This document shows positions 29,589 through 40,058 of a DNA stretch of 64,000 bases, piece by piece. Each line of letters opens with the position of its first letter. Position 1 is the stretch's first letter. A program made the position numbers and the translations under genes. The notes under the pieces were generated by a model. The model saw nothing but the letters and a program-made list of their open reading frames with translations. It had not been told where the DNA came from and searched no databases. Source of the stretch: Sphingobium sp. AP50 (GTDB lineage Bacteria; Pseudomonadota; Alphaproteobacteria; Sphingomonadales; Sphingomonadaceae); NCBI RefSeq assembly GCF_900109095.1, contig NZ_FNYZ01000001.1:186001-250000 (forward strand), given 5' to 3'.

Positions 29589-31775
29589 GTGAAAAAAGAG
29601 AGGATGCGCCTCGCTGCCCTGATCCTGCCGCTGCTATTGCTGGCGGCGGCGCCCGCGCCCGCCACCCCCGATGGCGCGGCGATCGAGGCGGGCAACCCGG
29701 ACGCCCTGCATTATCCTTTCGCCAGGCGGCTGGATCTGGTGGAGGATCATTTCGGCGTGAAGGTCGCCGATCCCTATCGCTGGCTGGAAAATGATCTGCG
29801 CGCCGATCCGGCGGTCAGTGACTGGGTGGCGCAGGAAAACAGCCTTACCCGCCGCTATATCGACGATCTGCCGGGGCGCGACGCGCTCAAGAAGCGGATG
29901 CAGGCGCTCTTCTCGCATGGCCGCTACACCATCCCGCGCAAAGCCGGTGGACGGTATTTCTATGGCTATAACAAGGGGCTGGAGAACCAGACCCCGCTCT
30001 ATGTCCGTGAAGGGCTGGAGGGGAAGCAGAGGCTGCTGCTCGACCCCAATGACTGGGCGAAGGATGGCGCCAGCGCGCTCGCCGAATGGGCGCCATCGCC
30101 GGACGGCAAATATCTGGCCTATGCGGTGCAGGATGCCGGCAGCGACTGGCGCACGCTCCGGCTGATCGATGTGGACAGCGGCAAGGCGCTGGACGATGCC
30201 GTCCGTTGGGTCAAATTCTCGCAGATCGCCTGGGACGGCCGGGGGGAGGGCTTTTTCTACTCCCGCTTCGCCGCGCCGCAGAGCGGGCAGGCCTTCCAGT
30301 CTTCCAGCGAGGGGCAGCAGCTCTTCTATCACCGCGTCGGCACCGATCAGGCTCAGGACCAGTTGATCTATGCCACGCCTGATCGTCCCGCGCTCAGCCA
30401 TCAGGCGCAGGTGACGGGGGACGGCCGCTGGCTGGTCATCAACAGCTTTCAGGGGATCGATCCGCGCCGCGAAGTCCATGTCGCGATGCTGGACGGCAGC
30501 CCGGTCAGGCCGCGCCTGCTGGTCAAGGGGCCGGCCCACGACTGGCGGCTGATCGGTAGCCGGGGATCGACCCTGTTCTTCCTGACCGACGATCGCGCCG
30601 CCCATATGCGCGTGGTGACGCTCGACGCCGCCCGCCCGGGTCGCCGCGCGCAGGAGATTGTCGCGGAAAGATCCGAGACGTTGGCGGGCGGATCGCTGGT
30701 CGGCAACCGCATGATTCTGGCCTATATGAGCGACGCGCAGACGGTCGCCGAACTGGTCGAACTAGACGGGCGCAAGGTGGTCGACGTGCCCCTGCCCGGA
30801 TTCGGCACGGCGGCGGGCTTTGGCGGGCGGGCGGGCGACCCGGAAACCTTCTTCAGCTTCTCCGGTTTCGTCACCCCGTCCAGCATCTATCGCTTCGACA
30901 CGGCGACCCTGCAAAGCCAGATTTTCGCGCAGCCCGACCTGCCCTTCGACCCCGATGATTTCGGCGTGGAGCAGCGGCTCTATCCGTCGAAGGACGGGAC
31001 GATGATCCCGATCACCATATTGCGCAAGAAGCGGCTGGCCGATCAGGCGATCGCCGCGCCGACCATCCTCTATGGCTATGGCGGCTTCAACATCAGCCTG
31101 ACGCCAGGCTATTCGGCGGTGCGCATGGCCTGGCTGGAACAGGGCGGCGCCTATGCCATCGCCAATCTGCGGGGCGGCGGGGAATATGGCAAGGCGTGGC
31201 ATGATGCCGGGCGCGGCGCCAACAAGCAGAATGTGTTCGACGATTTCATCGCGGCGGGCGAATGGCTCAAGGCCAATGGCTACACGCCAAAGGACGGGCT
31301 GGCGATCGAGGGGCGCTCCAATGGCGGGTTGCTGGTCGGCGCGGTGGTGAACCAGCGGCCCGACCTGTTCGCCGCCGCGCTGCCGGCGGTGGGGGTGATG
31401 GACATGCTCCGCTTCGACCGCTTCACCGCCGGGCGCTATTGGGTGGACGATTATGGATCGCCGGAAAAGGCCGCGGATTTTCCGCTGCTCTACGGCTATT
31501 CACCCTATCACAACATCCTGTCGGGCAAGGATTATCCCGCGATCCTGGTGACGACGGCCGATACCGACGACCGGGTGGTCCCCGCCCACAGCTTCAAATA
31601 TGCCGCCGCCCTGCAGGCCGCCGATCTGGGCACCCGCCCCCGCCTGCTGCGGGTCGAAAGCCGCGCCGGCCATGGATCGGGCAAGCCGGTCGACAAGCTG
31701 ATCGACGAATATGCCGACAGCTATGCCTTCCTCGCCCGCTTCACCGGCCTGACGATCAGCGCGAAGCCGGAATAA
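29589..31775 (+). CDS. prolyl oligopeptidase family serine peptidase (S9A), exported
   Basis: A 728-residue enzyme with a signal peptide (MKKERMRLAALILPLLLLAA), so periplasmic. Residues about 45-440 form the N-terminal part with the beta-propeller and about 450-715 the alpha/beta hydrolase domain. The triad is visible: Ser in IEGRSNGGLLVGAVV, Asp in TADTDDRVVPAHSF, His in ESRAGHGSGKP. It cleaves short peptides after proline. The start is GTG at 29589; ATG at 29604 would shorten the n-region. It stands alone, directly after the terminator of the alpha operon. Confidence 0.95.
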   Translation: MKKERMRLAALILPLLLLAAAPAPATPDGAAIEAGNPDALHYPFARRLDLVEDHFGVKVADPYRWLENDLRADPAVSDWVAQENSLTRRYIDDLPGRDALKKRMQALFSHGRYTIPRKAGGRYFYGYNKGLENQTPLYVREGLEGKQRLLLDPNDWAKDGASALAEWAPSPDGKYLAYAVQDAGSDWRTLRLIDVDSGKALDDAVRWVKFSQIAWDGRGEGFFYSRFAAPQSGQAFQSSSEGQQLFYHRVGTDQAQDQLIYATPDRPALSHQAQVTGDGRWLVINSFQGIDPRREVHVAMLDGSPVRPRLLVKGPAHDWRLIGSRGSTLFFLTDDRAAHMRVVTLDAARPGRRAQEIVAERSETLAGGSLVGNRMILAYMSDAQTVAELVELDGRKVVDVPLPGFGTAAGFGGRAGDPETFFSFSGFVTPSSIYRFDTATLQSQIFAQPDLPFDPDDFGVEQRLYPSKDGTMIPITILRKKRLADQAIAAPTILYGYGGFNISLTPGYSAVRMAWLEQGGAYAIANLRGGGEYGKAWHDAGRGANKQNVFDDFIAAGEWLKANGYTPKDGLAIEGRSNGGLLVGAVVNQRPDLFAAALPAVGVMDMLRFDRFTAGRYWVDDYGSPEKAADFPLLYGYSPYHNILSGKDYPAILVTTADTDDRVVPAHSFKYAAALQAADLGTRPRLLRVESRAGHGSGKPVDKLIDEYADSYAFLARFTGLTISAKPE

Positions 31776-31777
31776 AA

Positions 31778-31910
31778 ATCCTCCCCTGCAAGGGGAGGGG
31801 GACCGCGCCCGAAGGGCGTGGTGGAGGGGGGCGCAACCTCCATCGTTCCTCCAGCCTCCTCCGTCACGCGCTTCGCGCGTGCCACCTCTCCTGAAAAGGG
31901 GAGGATTACC
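31778..31910. repeat. CCTCCCC-rich palindromic intergenic repeat, family C
   Basis: It opens with AATCCTCCCCTGCAAGGGGA and closes with CCTGAAAAGGGGAGGATTA. Inner arms include CGCGCTTCGCGCG and CGCCCGAAGGGCG. Similar CCTCCCC elements are scattered through sphingomonad genomes. It lies between the prolyl oligopeptidase and the next gene. Confidence 0.7.
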
Positions 31911-31981
31911 ATCTGCGTCCCCGTTCAGCCTTGCGACAGCCTGCCTCGCCTATGCCTCTATCCATCGCAGGAGACAGGCAG

Positions 31982-32599
31982 ATGATCGGGACCAAGGCAC
32001 GCTGGATGACCGGAGCGCTGGTAAGCGCGGGGCTGATGCTGGGTAGCATCGGCACGGCGCAGGCGCAGCCCGGATGGGGCGGCGGCTATGGCGGTCGCGG
32101 CGGTTGGGACCATCATCATCGCCATCGCGGCAATGGTTTCGGTTTCGGCGATGCGGTGGGTGTCGCGGCGCTCGTCGGCGCGGTGGCGATCGTTGCCTCC
32201 TCCCTGAACAAGGACAAGCAGGCGCAGACCGCCCGCAACGACAGCGACGACTATGACGCGCCACCGCCCAGCAGCGGCACCGACTATGGCGCCGACGTCC
32301 ATAGCGCCCCCAGCCGCGACGATGCCGACTTTTCCGATGTCGCCGCCGGGGATGACGCCCTGACCGACGCCTGCGCGCTCGCCGCGCGGGACGAAGCACA
32401 GGGCCAGAGCGGCTATGCCGAAATCCGCCATATGGAGGCACCCCGCGCCGGACAGGGCGGTACGACCAACATCGATGGCGAGGTGGAAACCCGCGCCAGC
32501 TATCGCGCCGCCAGCGGCACCACCCGCCGCTTCACCTGCGCGATGAAGGATGGCCGCGTGGCGCAGGTCTATCTCAGCCGCGACGTGGTGATGCAGTAA
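31982..32599 (+). CDS. exported hypothetical protein with Gly/His-rich segment
   Basis: A 205-residue protein with a signal peptide (MTGALVSAGLMLGSIGTAQA region) followed by a Gly/Trp/His-rich stretch (about residues 30-53: GWGGGYGGRGGWDHHHRHRG). A hydrophobic segment GDAVGVAALVGAVAIVASSL follows, and then an acidic Asp/Ser-rich linker. The C-terminal third contains DACALAARDEAQGQ and a RFTCAMKDGRVAQVYLSRDV segment with two cysteines. The histidine cluster might bind metal; that is speculation. AGGAG precedes ATG 31982. It is a recurrent sphingomonad protein of unknown role. Confidence 0.78.
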   Translation: MIGTKARWMTGALVSAGLMLGSIGTAQAQPGWGGGYGGRGGWDHHHRHRGNGFGFGDAVGVAALVGAVAIVASSLNKDKQAQTARNDSDDYDAPPPSSGTDYGADVHSAPSRDDADFSDVAAGDDALTDACALAARDEAQGQSGYAEIRHMEAPRAGQGGTTNIDGEVETRASYRAASGTTRRFTCAMKDGRVAQVYLSRDVVMQ

Positions 32600-32678
32600 A
32601 ATAATACAGTCGAGTCGCTTTATCCTGTCTTTGCCTCCATTCGTCGGTTAGCATCGCTGGCGAATCAGGAGGTTAGGA

Positions 32679-33278
32679 GTGGAGGCCTTTCTTTTCGCGC
32701 CGGAAAATATCGTCTTCGTGTCGGCGCTTGTGCTGATGCTGCTGATCGGCGCCGTGCAGGCGCTGGGCTTTGCCGGCGACGCCGGTCTGGATCTGGATAC
32801 GGACGCCGATCTGCTCGGCTGGCTGGGTCTGGGTCGTCTTCCGCTGCTGGCGCTGGTCGCCCTGTTCCTCACCCTGTTCGCGATCATCGGCCTGCTGGGG
32901 CAGCAGGCGGCGCATGATCTGTTCGGCGGCATGATCACGCCGTGGATAGCCGTCCCCGGCGCGGCGGTCACCGCCCTGCCCGCCACCGGCGTTGCGGCGC
33001 GGATCGTCGCCCCCTTCCTGCCACAGGATCACACTACCGCCATTTCGCTCGACCATCTGGTCGGCAGCCGCGCGACGATCGTCACCGGCCGCGCCGCCAG
33101 CGGATCGCCCGCCCGCGCCCGGGTCGAGGACCATCATGGTCAGGCCCATTATGTCATGGTCGAACCCGACAATGGCAATCAGACACTGGAAGAAGGAGAA
33201 ACCATCCTGCTCGTCCGCCGGGAAGAGCATCTGTTTCGCGCCATTTCCCATGGCGACCATTATCTGCCGAGAATTTAA
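32679..33278 (+). CDS. yqiJ: YqiJ-like membrane protein (OB-fold, partner of flotillin)
   Basis: A 199-residue protein with two or three N-terminal membrane helices (about residues 8-30, 50-75 and 85-105) and a C-terminal OB-fold-like beta domain (about 120-195: SRATIVTGRAASGSPARARV, then HYVMVEPDN and EGETILLVRR). It begins with GTG just after AGGAGGTTAGGA. The YqiJ-YqiK pair is conserved as an operon in enterobacteria and others, and the flotillin follows 26 bp later. The role is thought to be in membrane microdomain organisation; the biochemical function is unknown. Confidence 0.85.
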   Translation: MEAFLFAPENIVFVSALVLMLLIGAVQALGFAGDAGLDLDTDADLLGWLGLGRLPLLALVALFLTLFAIIGLLGQQAAHDLFGGMITPWIAVPGAAVTALPATGVAARIVAPFLPQDHTTAISLDHLVGSRATIVTGRAASGSPARARVEDHHGQAHYVMVEPDNGNQTLEEGETILLVRREEHLFRAISHGDHYLPRI

Positions 33279-33304
33279 ATCCCCACAAAGTCCAGGAGAC
33301 AGAC

Positions 33305-35005
33305 ATGAACCTGCCTGCCGTCCAGCAAAGCTTTTCCATCCTTCCCTATGTCGTCCTGCCGGGTGTTGGCGTTATCGCCCTGCTCGTCATCGGCATCATC
33401 ATAGCCCGCCTCTACAAACGGGCATCGAAGGAAATCGGCTTTGTCCGCACCGGCTTTGGCGGGGAGAAGGTCGTGATGAACGGCGGTGCGCTGGTGCTGC
33501 CGATCTTCCATGAAACGATGCCGGTCAACATGAACACCGTGCGCCTGGCGGTGGAGCGCAAGAATAGCGACGCGCTGATCACGCTCGATCGATTGCGCAT
33601 CGACGTGAAGGCCGAATTTTACGTCCGCGTCCGCCCCGATGCCCAGTCGATCGCCACCGCCGCGCAGACGCTGGGCATGCGCACCATGAACCCGGAAGCG
33701 CTGAAGGAGCTGGTCGAGGGCAAGTTCGTCGACGCGCTGCGATCGGTCGCGGCCGGCATGACCATGAACCAGCTGCACGAACAGCGCGGCGATTTCGTGC
33801 AGAAGGTGCAGCAGGTGTCGTCGGTCGACCTCGCTATGAACGGTCTGGAACTGGAAAGCGTCTCGCTCACCGGTCTCGACCAGACGTCGATCGAACATTT
33901 CAACGCCAACAACGCTTTCGATGCCGAGGGCCTGACCAAGCTGACCGAGCAGATCGAACTGCGCAAGAAGACCCGCAACGACATCGAACAGGATACCCGC
34001 GTTCAGATCGAGACGAAGAATCTGGAGGCCGAGCGCCAGTCGATGCTGATCGCGCGCGACACCGAATTTGCCCGGCTGGAGCAGCAGCGCGAAGTGGAGA
34101 TGCGCCGCGCCGTGCAATCGGCCGAAGTCGCCCGCGAACAGTCGCTGCGCCAGCAGGAGGCGGATCAGGCGCGGATTGAGGCGAAGAAGCTGGTCGACAG
34201 CCAGCAGATCGAGGCTGACCGCGCCGTGCAGCAGGCCAAGATCCAGCAGGCCCAGTCGCTCGAACTCGCCCGGCAGGAACAGCAGATCGCGGTGCAGAAT
34301 AAGAGCCGCGAGGAAAGTCAGGCCAAGGCGCAGGCCGACGAGGCCCGTGCCAAGGCGGTCGCCGCCGAGGAGCAGGTGCAGACCAGCCGCGCCACCGAAA
34401 TCGCCGAGCGCGCCAAGCGGATCGAGCTGATCGACGCCTCCCGCGAGGCCGAGCGCGCCGCGATTTCGATTCGCGTCGAGGCGGAAGCCGAAAAGCAGGT
34501 CGCCGCCGACCGCGCCGAAGCGTTGCGCGTCGCGGCCGAGGGTGAAGCCGAAGCCGCCAAGCTGCGCGCGGATGCCGATCGGGTCCGCTTCGAAGTGGAA
34601 GCCGCAGGCCAGCGCGCCGTCAACGAGGCCGCGAACCTGCTGTCGTCCGACCAGATGTCGCTCCAGACCAAGCTGGCGCTGCTGAAAGTCCTGCCCGACC
34701 TGATCCGCGAGGCCGCCAAGCCGATGGAATCCATCGACTCGATCAAGATCGTGCAGGTCGATGGCATCACCGGCGGTCATGGCGGTGGCGACGGCGCGAT
34801 CCTCGGCACCGGCGGCGAGCAGAATCTCGCCAGCGCCGCCGTCTCCGCCGCCCTGCGCTACCGCGCGCAGGCCCCGGTGATCGACGGGCTGATGAAGGAA
34901 CTGGGCCTCGATGGCTCCAGCCTCGACACGCTGGTCAAGAGCGCCGTCGATCCGGTGCCGGTCGCCCCGGTGATCGTGGAGAGGATAGACAAAGCGGAAG
35001 CATAA
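33305..35005 (+). CDS. yqiK: flotillin family protein YqiK
   Basis: A 566-residue inner-membrane protein with an N-terminal helix (VVLPGVGVIALLVIGIIIAR), a PHB/SPFH domain (about residues 45-225, ending LDQTSIEHFNANNAFDAEGL) and a long Ala/Glu/Gln-rich coiled coil (about 230-490). A Gly-rich link and a C-terminal domain follow (VSAALRYRAQAPVIDGLMKE). Flotillins oligomerise into membrane cages that organise lipids and proteins. It is in the yqiJ-yqiK operon. The hairpin at 35025-35056 marks the end. Confidence 0.95.
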   Translation: MNLPAVQQSFSILPYVVLPGVGVIALLVIGIIIARLYKRASKEIGFVRTGFGGEKVVMNGGALVLPIFHETMPVNMNTVRLAVERKNSDALITLDRLRIDVKAEFYVRVRPDAQSIATAAQTLGMRTMNPEALKELVEGKFVDALRSVAAGMTMNQLHEQRGDFVQKVQQVSSVDLAMNGLELESVSLTGLDQTSIEHFNANNAFDAEGLTKLTEQIELRKKTRNDIEQDTRVQIETKNLEAERQSMLIARDTEFARLEQQREVEMRRAVQSAEVAREQSLRQQEADQARIEAKKLVDSQQIEADRAVQQAKIQQAQSLELARQEQQIAVQNKSREESQAKAQADEARAKAVAAEEQVQTSRATEIAERAKRIELIDASREAERAAISIRVEAEAEKQVAADRAEALRVAAEGEAEAAKLRADADRVRFEVEAAGQRAVNEAANLLSSDQMSLQTKLALLKVLPDLIREAAKPMESIDSIKIVQVDGITGGHGGGDGAILGTGGEQNLASAAVSAALRYRAQAPVIDGLMKELGLDGSSLDTLVKSAVDPVPVAPVIVERIDKAEA

Positions 35006-35024
35006 GGCCGCTTCCACGCGAAAA

Positions 35025-35056
35025 GGCGGGCCTGCGTGTGCGCTCGCAGGCCCGCC
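35025..35056. terminator. terminator between convergent yqiK and CoA-transferase genes
   Basis: GGCGGGCCTGC and GCAGGCCCGCC pair over a 10-nt loop. On the minus strand the stem is followed by TTTT, so it is best for the CoA-transferase transcript, but its location serves both. Confidence 0.7.
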
Positions 35057-35103
35057 GGGCATGATGCGGGATGGGCTGGCGGAGGGGCCACCAGCCCTGT
35101 CTC

Positions 35104-36621
<1,518 letters not shown>

Positions 36622-36727
36622 CTACCTCCTGCGGTCAATCGGGCCGCTTTCAGATGTTCCGTTCTGGCTTTTCCGGCAGGAAGACAATAAGGATTCACCG
36701 CACAAAGATTGTGCGGATTACGTTCAT

Positions 36728-37606
36728 ATGTCTGATCTGTTGGTCGCCCTACGGACATTCGTCCGACTGCATGAACTGCCCAGTTTCTCCCGCGTCGCGC
36801 AGGAGATGCACGCCAGCCATACCACGGTCGCCCGGCGGCTGGATCAGGTAGAGGCGCATTTCGGCGTGCCGCTGTTCCACCGCACCACGCGGCGGCTGGT
36901 GCCCACGGCGGAGGCTGACCGGCTGCTGGTGCATGCGCGCATGATGCTGGACGCGCTCGACAGTGCGGAGGCGGATTTCGGCCCGGCGCGCGATCAGCCG
37001 CGCGGACTGGTGCGGGTCGGGCTGACGACTGCGCTGGGGCTGCATTATGTCGAGCGGCTGGGCGAACTGACGGCGCGGCATCCCGGCCTTCAGATCGAAT
37101 GTGCCATGACCGACTGGCAGCGGGATGTGGTGGAAGAGAGGCTGGACCTGGCGCTGCGGGTCGGGCCGATTGGCGACGAAAGTCTGGTTGTGCATCATCT
37201 GGGCGCGCTGGCCCGGCGGCTGGTGGCGCATCCCGACTATCTGGCGCGCCATGGCGTGCCCGCGCGGGTCGACGATCTGGCCGATCACCAGTGCATCGCC
37301 TATGCCTATGGTGACCGGCGCGCGCGCTGGACGATCGACGGGCGCGAACGGGTGGTGACGGGCGTCTTCCGGTCGGACAATAGCGAAGCCGTGCATCGCG
37401 CGGCGCGCAGCGGCCTTGGCATCGCGCTGTTGCCCGCGATTCGCGTGGCGGGGGATATGGCTGCGGGGCGACTGGCGCCGGTCCTGCCCGACAGCGCCAT
37501 CGCCCCGCTCGACATTTTCGCGGTCCACCCGTCCCACCGACGCCTGCCCCCGCGCGTGCGGCTGGTGCTGGACTTCATGAAGGCGCATTTCCCGGCGGAG
37601 GGATAA
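36728..37606 (+). CDS. LysR-family transcriptional regulator
   Basis: A 292-residue regulator. The winged helix-turn-helix covers residues 1-60 (LPSFSRVAQEMHASHTTVAR, then RLDQVEAHFGVPLFHRTTRR), and the effector-binding domain covers about 90-290 (GLVRVGLTTALGLHYVERLG, SGLGIALLPAIRV). It resembles the PecT/CrgA-type LysR proteins. The start at MSDLLVALRTFVRLHE is the standard N-terminus; an in-frame extension to 36521 has no support. It is divergent from the CoA-transferase gene, the classic arrangement for a LysR protein and its target. Confidence 0.94.
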   Translation: MSDLLVALRTFVRLHELPSFSRVAQEMHASHTTVARRLDQVEAHFGVPLFHRTTRRLVPTAEADRLLVHARMMLDALDSAEADFGPARDQPRGLVRVGLTTALGLHYVERLGELTARHPGLQIECAMTDWQRDVVEERLDLALRVGPIGDESLVVHHLGALARRLVAHPDYLARHGVPARVDDLADHQCIAYAYGDRRARWTIDGRERVVTGVFRSDNSEAVHRAARSGLGIALLPAIRVAGDMAAGRLAPVLPDSAIAPLDIFAVHPSHRRLPPRVRLVLDFMKAHFPAEG

Positions 37607-37689
37607 GAGACGCAGCGACTGTCGTCATGCGCCGGTCGCGCTTTGATGCCATAATCGGCGGGTCATGCCCTCTTGTCCCGGAGTCGGAT

Positions 37690-38523
37690 ATGCGTTTGTC
37701 GGTCGGAGTCTCTCTCGCCTTACCCCTGTGCTTTGCCGTAGCCGCCATGGCGCAGGAGCCGTCGGATGTCGCCGATCTGGTCGGTGCGAAGGGGGCGGGC
37801 GGCGAAACCCAGTTGCAGGCGCGCGGCTATCGCTTCGTACGGGTGGAGGCGGGCGACGATCGCAAATGGAGCTATTGGTGGCATCCGCAGCGGCATCAAT
37901 GCCTGAGCGTCGCCACTTATGACGGTCGCTATCAGGCGATCACCGCTACTCCCGCGCCCGATTGCGGCGAACGGGCGCAGCAAGGCGATGCGCGCGGATC
38001 GGGCTATCATCCCGATATCGGCTATGCCCGACCACAGGCGGCGCGCGAAGCGCCCAGCTATGCGGCGCCGGATCGCGAACCGGTGATGGTGGATGGGCAA
38101 GCGGTGGACCTTGGCCTCGTCTGCTTTGGCGACGGGCAGCGGCCGGGCGTCGCCAACAGCTATGGCTGGACCTGGGATCATGATCGCAAACGCTATGTCT
38201 ATGGCAATCGCATCGACATGACGGCGCAGCAGTTCGATGCATCGGTCATGCTGCAATTCTGGGCAGGCGGCGGGCGGATCAAGCTGCCCAGGAAGCTCGT
38301 CCCGCCGATCCATTCGCGCGGCACAGACGATGGCTGGTGGGACGTCTATAATGTCTCGATGCAGCCCGACCGGATCAGCGGCGAATATCGGCTGAACGGC
38401 CTCAACAAGCCGCGCATCCTGGTCAACCGGGTGAGCGGACAGATCAGCATCATCGGCACCGCTGATTATGCTTTTCACGGCACGTGCGACACGGTGGATG
38501 CGGCCGCGCATCGGCGATTCTGA
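37690..38523 (+). CDS. exported hypothetical protein
   Basis: A 277-residue protein with a signal peptide (MRLSVGVSLALPLCFAVAAM then AQEPS). Two regions stand out. The first is RGYRFVRVEAGDDRKWSYWW followed by HPQRHQCLSV, a motif seen in several sphingomonad secreted proteins. The second is a C-terminal beta-rich domain (VDLGLVCFGDGQRPGVANSY, then RIKLPRKLVPPIHSRGTDDG). Four cysteines could form two disulfides. No function is known. The start at 37690 is chosen for the signal peptide; an upstream ATG at 37627 is less likely. Confidence 0.8.
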   Translation: MRLSVGVSLALPLCFAVAAMAQEPSDVADLVGAKGAGGETQLQARGYRFVRVEAGDDRKWSYWWHPQRHQCLSVATYDGRYQAITATPAPDCGERAQQGDARGSGYHPDIGYARPQAAREAPSYAAPDREPVMVDGQAVDLGLVCFGDGQRPGVANSYGWTWDHDRKRYVYGNRIDMTAQQFDASVMLQFWAGGGRIKLPRKLVPPIHSRGTDDGWWDVYNVSMQPDRISGEYRLNGLNKPRILVNRVSGQISIIGTADYAFHGTCDTVDAAAHRRF

Positions 38524-38564
38524 CAGGCAATCCGGGCGGGACGACAGGCGCCCCGCCCGCAGGA

Positions 38565-38855
38565 TCAGCGCTCCACCCCCTTCGCCTTGCCCCATGCGCG
38601 GGCGGCGGTGTAGCCCAGATAGCCGGTGCCGAAGAGCGCATAGAGCGGTTCGGGCAGGGCGTTGAGATAGGCGCGCATGCCGGTGATGATCGCCGCCGCA
38701 ACCTGTGGCTGGACGCCCGCGATCAGGCCCATCGGCACGGACCAGAGCAGCAGGGCATACATGACATAGAGGAAGGCGGGCCGGGCGCGCGCGATCCATG
38801 GATCAATGCTGTCGTCCAGGGAGGCGGGAGCGCCGCTGTTGGGGATAGGCTCCAT
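38565..38855 (-). CDS. GTA-type 3TM holin
   Basis: A 96-residue membrane protein with two to three hydrophobic segments (about residues 25-45, 50-65 and 75-88) and sequence such as ARPAFLYVMYALLLWSVPMG and EPLYALFGTGYLGYTAARAW. These resemble the holin associated with gene transfer agents in alphaproteobacteria (GTA_holin_3TM family). Holins let the endolysin cross the inner membrane. It starts one base after the endolysin stop codon; a longer start at 38885 overlapping that gene is possible. The pair forms a lysis module. Confidence 0.82.
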   Translation of the reverse strand: MEPIPNSGAPASLDDSIDPWIARARPAFLYVMYALLLWSVPMGLIAGVQPQVAAAIITGMRAYLNALPEPLYALFGTGYLGYTAARAWGKAKGVER

Positions 38856-38856
38856 C

Positions 38857-39396
38857 CTAGCCGATCCGGTTCGCGAGCCAGCCATAAAGGAAGGCTTCGT
38901 TGGCGGGACGGTTTTCGGCCAGTTCGATATAGCGTTCGCCCTGCAACGCCTGAAGCGCTTGCAACAGCACGAATCCGCCGGATGAACCGCGCAGCGCCTG
39001 ATAGGCGCGCAGCGCGGCGATCGTGCGCGCGCCGATGACGCGATCGACCTTCAGGTCCGGATAATCCTTCTGGTTGCGGTTGAGCGCATTGAGCGCGCGC
39101 TGGAGAAAGCCGGTCGCGGTGCCGACGCCCATATTGACCGCCGTGTCGAACAACTCGGCGGCAATGATCCAGTTGATTGTCGCGACGAAATGATAGCCCG
39201 GCTGTTCCCAGTAAAGCCGGCGATAGATCGTCTCCGCCAGACTGCGCGGCAGCGCCCGCATATCGCCGAAATAGCCGTTGGCGCGCGCCACGGCCGCAGT
39301 GATGCCCATATTGGTCTGGCCGCCGCGATCGGACGGATGATCGCTGAAGCCACCTTCGCGCGCGATCACGCCCTCGATCAGGTCGTCAACATCCAT
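38857..39396 (-). CDS. GH108-family endolysin/N-acetylmuramidase
   Basis: A 179-residue phage-type lysozyme. The N-terminal glycoside hydrolase 108 domain has the catalytic Glu in IEGVIAREGGFSDHPSDRGG and the ELFDTAVNMGVGTATGFLQR segment. The C-terminal part is the family's peptidoglycan-binding domain (VDRVIGARTIAALRAYQALR). In Rhodobacter capsulatus a GH108 endolysin and a holin form the GTA lysis module outside the main GTA cluster; this gene pair has the same order. No capsid or portal genes are nearby. Confidence 0.9.
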   Translation of the reverse strand: MDVDDLIEGVIAREGGFSDHPSDRGGQTNMGITAAVARANGYFGDMRALPRSLAETIYRRLYWEQPGYHFVATINWIIAAELFDTAVNMGVGTATGFLQRALNALNRNQKDYPDLKVDRVIGARTIAALRAYQALRGSSGGFVLLQALQALQGERYIELAENRPANEAFLYGWLANRIG

Positions 39397-39531
39397 GATT
39401 CGCCTCCTGTGGTTAAAGGAAGCGGATCATTTATCCCATATGGTTATCTGTAGGACAGTGCGAAAGGCGGGCCGACACGCGATCGCCCGCGCCCATGGGG
39501 CGGTCCGCCGGATAATCGCGCGGCAGAGCGC

Positions 39532-39636
39532 CTAGTTACGCTGCCGCCGCCTGCGCCGACGGACCGTCACAAAGCCCGTCAGGATCGCCGCCATCGCGGC
39601 CAGATGCATAAAAAAGTCGAACAGATTCTGAGTCAT
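39532..39636 (-). CDS. possible 34-aa membrane peptide upstream of the endolysin
   Basis: MTQNLFDFFMHLAAMAAILT followed by GFVTVRRRRRRQRN: one hydrophobic helix and a highly basic tail. It lies on the same strand, 136 bp upstream of the endolysin gene. The shape fits a small membrane protein, perhaps linked to lysis. GGGGA lies about 10 bp upstream. There is no comparative support. Confidence 0.35.
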   Translation of the reverse strand: MTQNLFDFFMHLAAMAAILTGFVTVRRRRRRQRN

Positions 39637-39716
39637 ATCCGGTCCCCACCGTGATCCTTCCGCTATGCGGGCCAATGATTGACAATTGGTAAGGGGAGGG
39701 GGAGGTGTCTCCATCT

Positions 39717-40058
39717 ATGTCTCTGCGGCATCGTGTTAAGCGGATCGAGGAAGCGGAGAAGTCGACATCATTGCCGTTCGCGCCCCCTTTCGGCTGGTTA
39801 GACGCTTGGGGTGAGTGCGAGGTGCCGTCTGGCATTGAGGGCGAGAGTTGGATCGGCGGGATATGGTGGCGGTTGTCGCTGCCTTCCGTGCATGGGAAGT
39901 TAACTGGACATAGAACTGCGCAAATACAGGCTGATGGCGATCCCGCATGGCTGGTAGCGTGGCGGGAGCGCAACCGTCAGTGCGGCACACAGGGTTCGTG
40001 CAGCTTTGGTCGATTGTTCATCAGTGTTGCGGTGTTCAAACTGAATCCATTTCCTTGA
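39717..40058 (+). CDS. hypothetical protein, possibly a decayed gene
   Basis: A 113-residue ORF beginning MSLRHRVKRIEEAEKSTSLP and containing WLDAWGECEVPSGIEGESW and GDPAWLVAWRERNR, which read like real protein. After about residue 90 the sequence becomes low-complexity and overlaps the lipoprotein gene on the other strand by 82 bp. This suggests a frameshift or truncation. The region is lower in GC than the window average. A GTG at 39705 is an alternative start with a closer ribosome site. Confidence 0.4.
   Translation: MSLRHRVKRIEEAEKSTSLPFAPPFGWLDAWGECEVPSGIEGESWIGGIWWRLSLPSVHGKLTGHRTAQIQADGDPAWLVAWRERNRQCGTQGSCSFGRLFISVAVFKLNPFP

Noticed and set aside
37627..37689. Upstream extension of the exported protein at 37690
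   Set aside because: It lacks a ribosome site and would bury the signal peptide.
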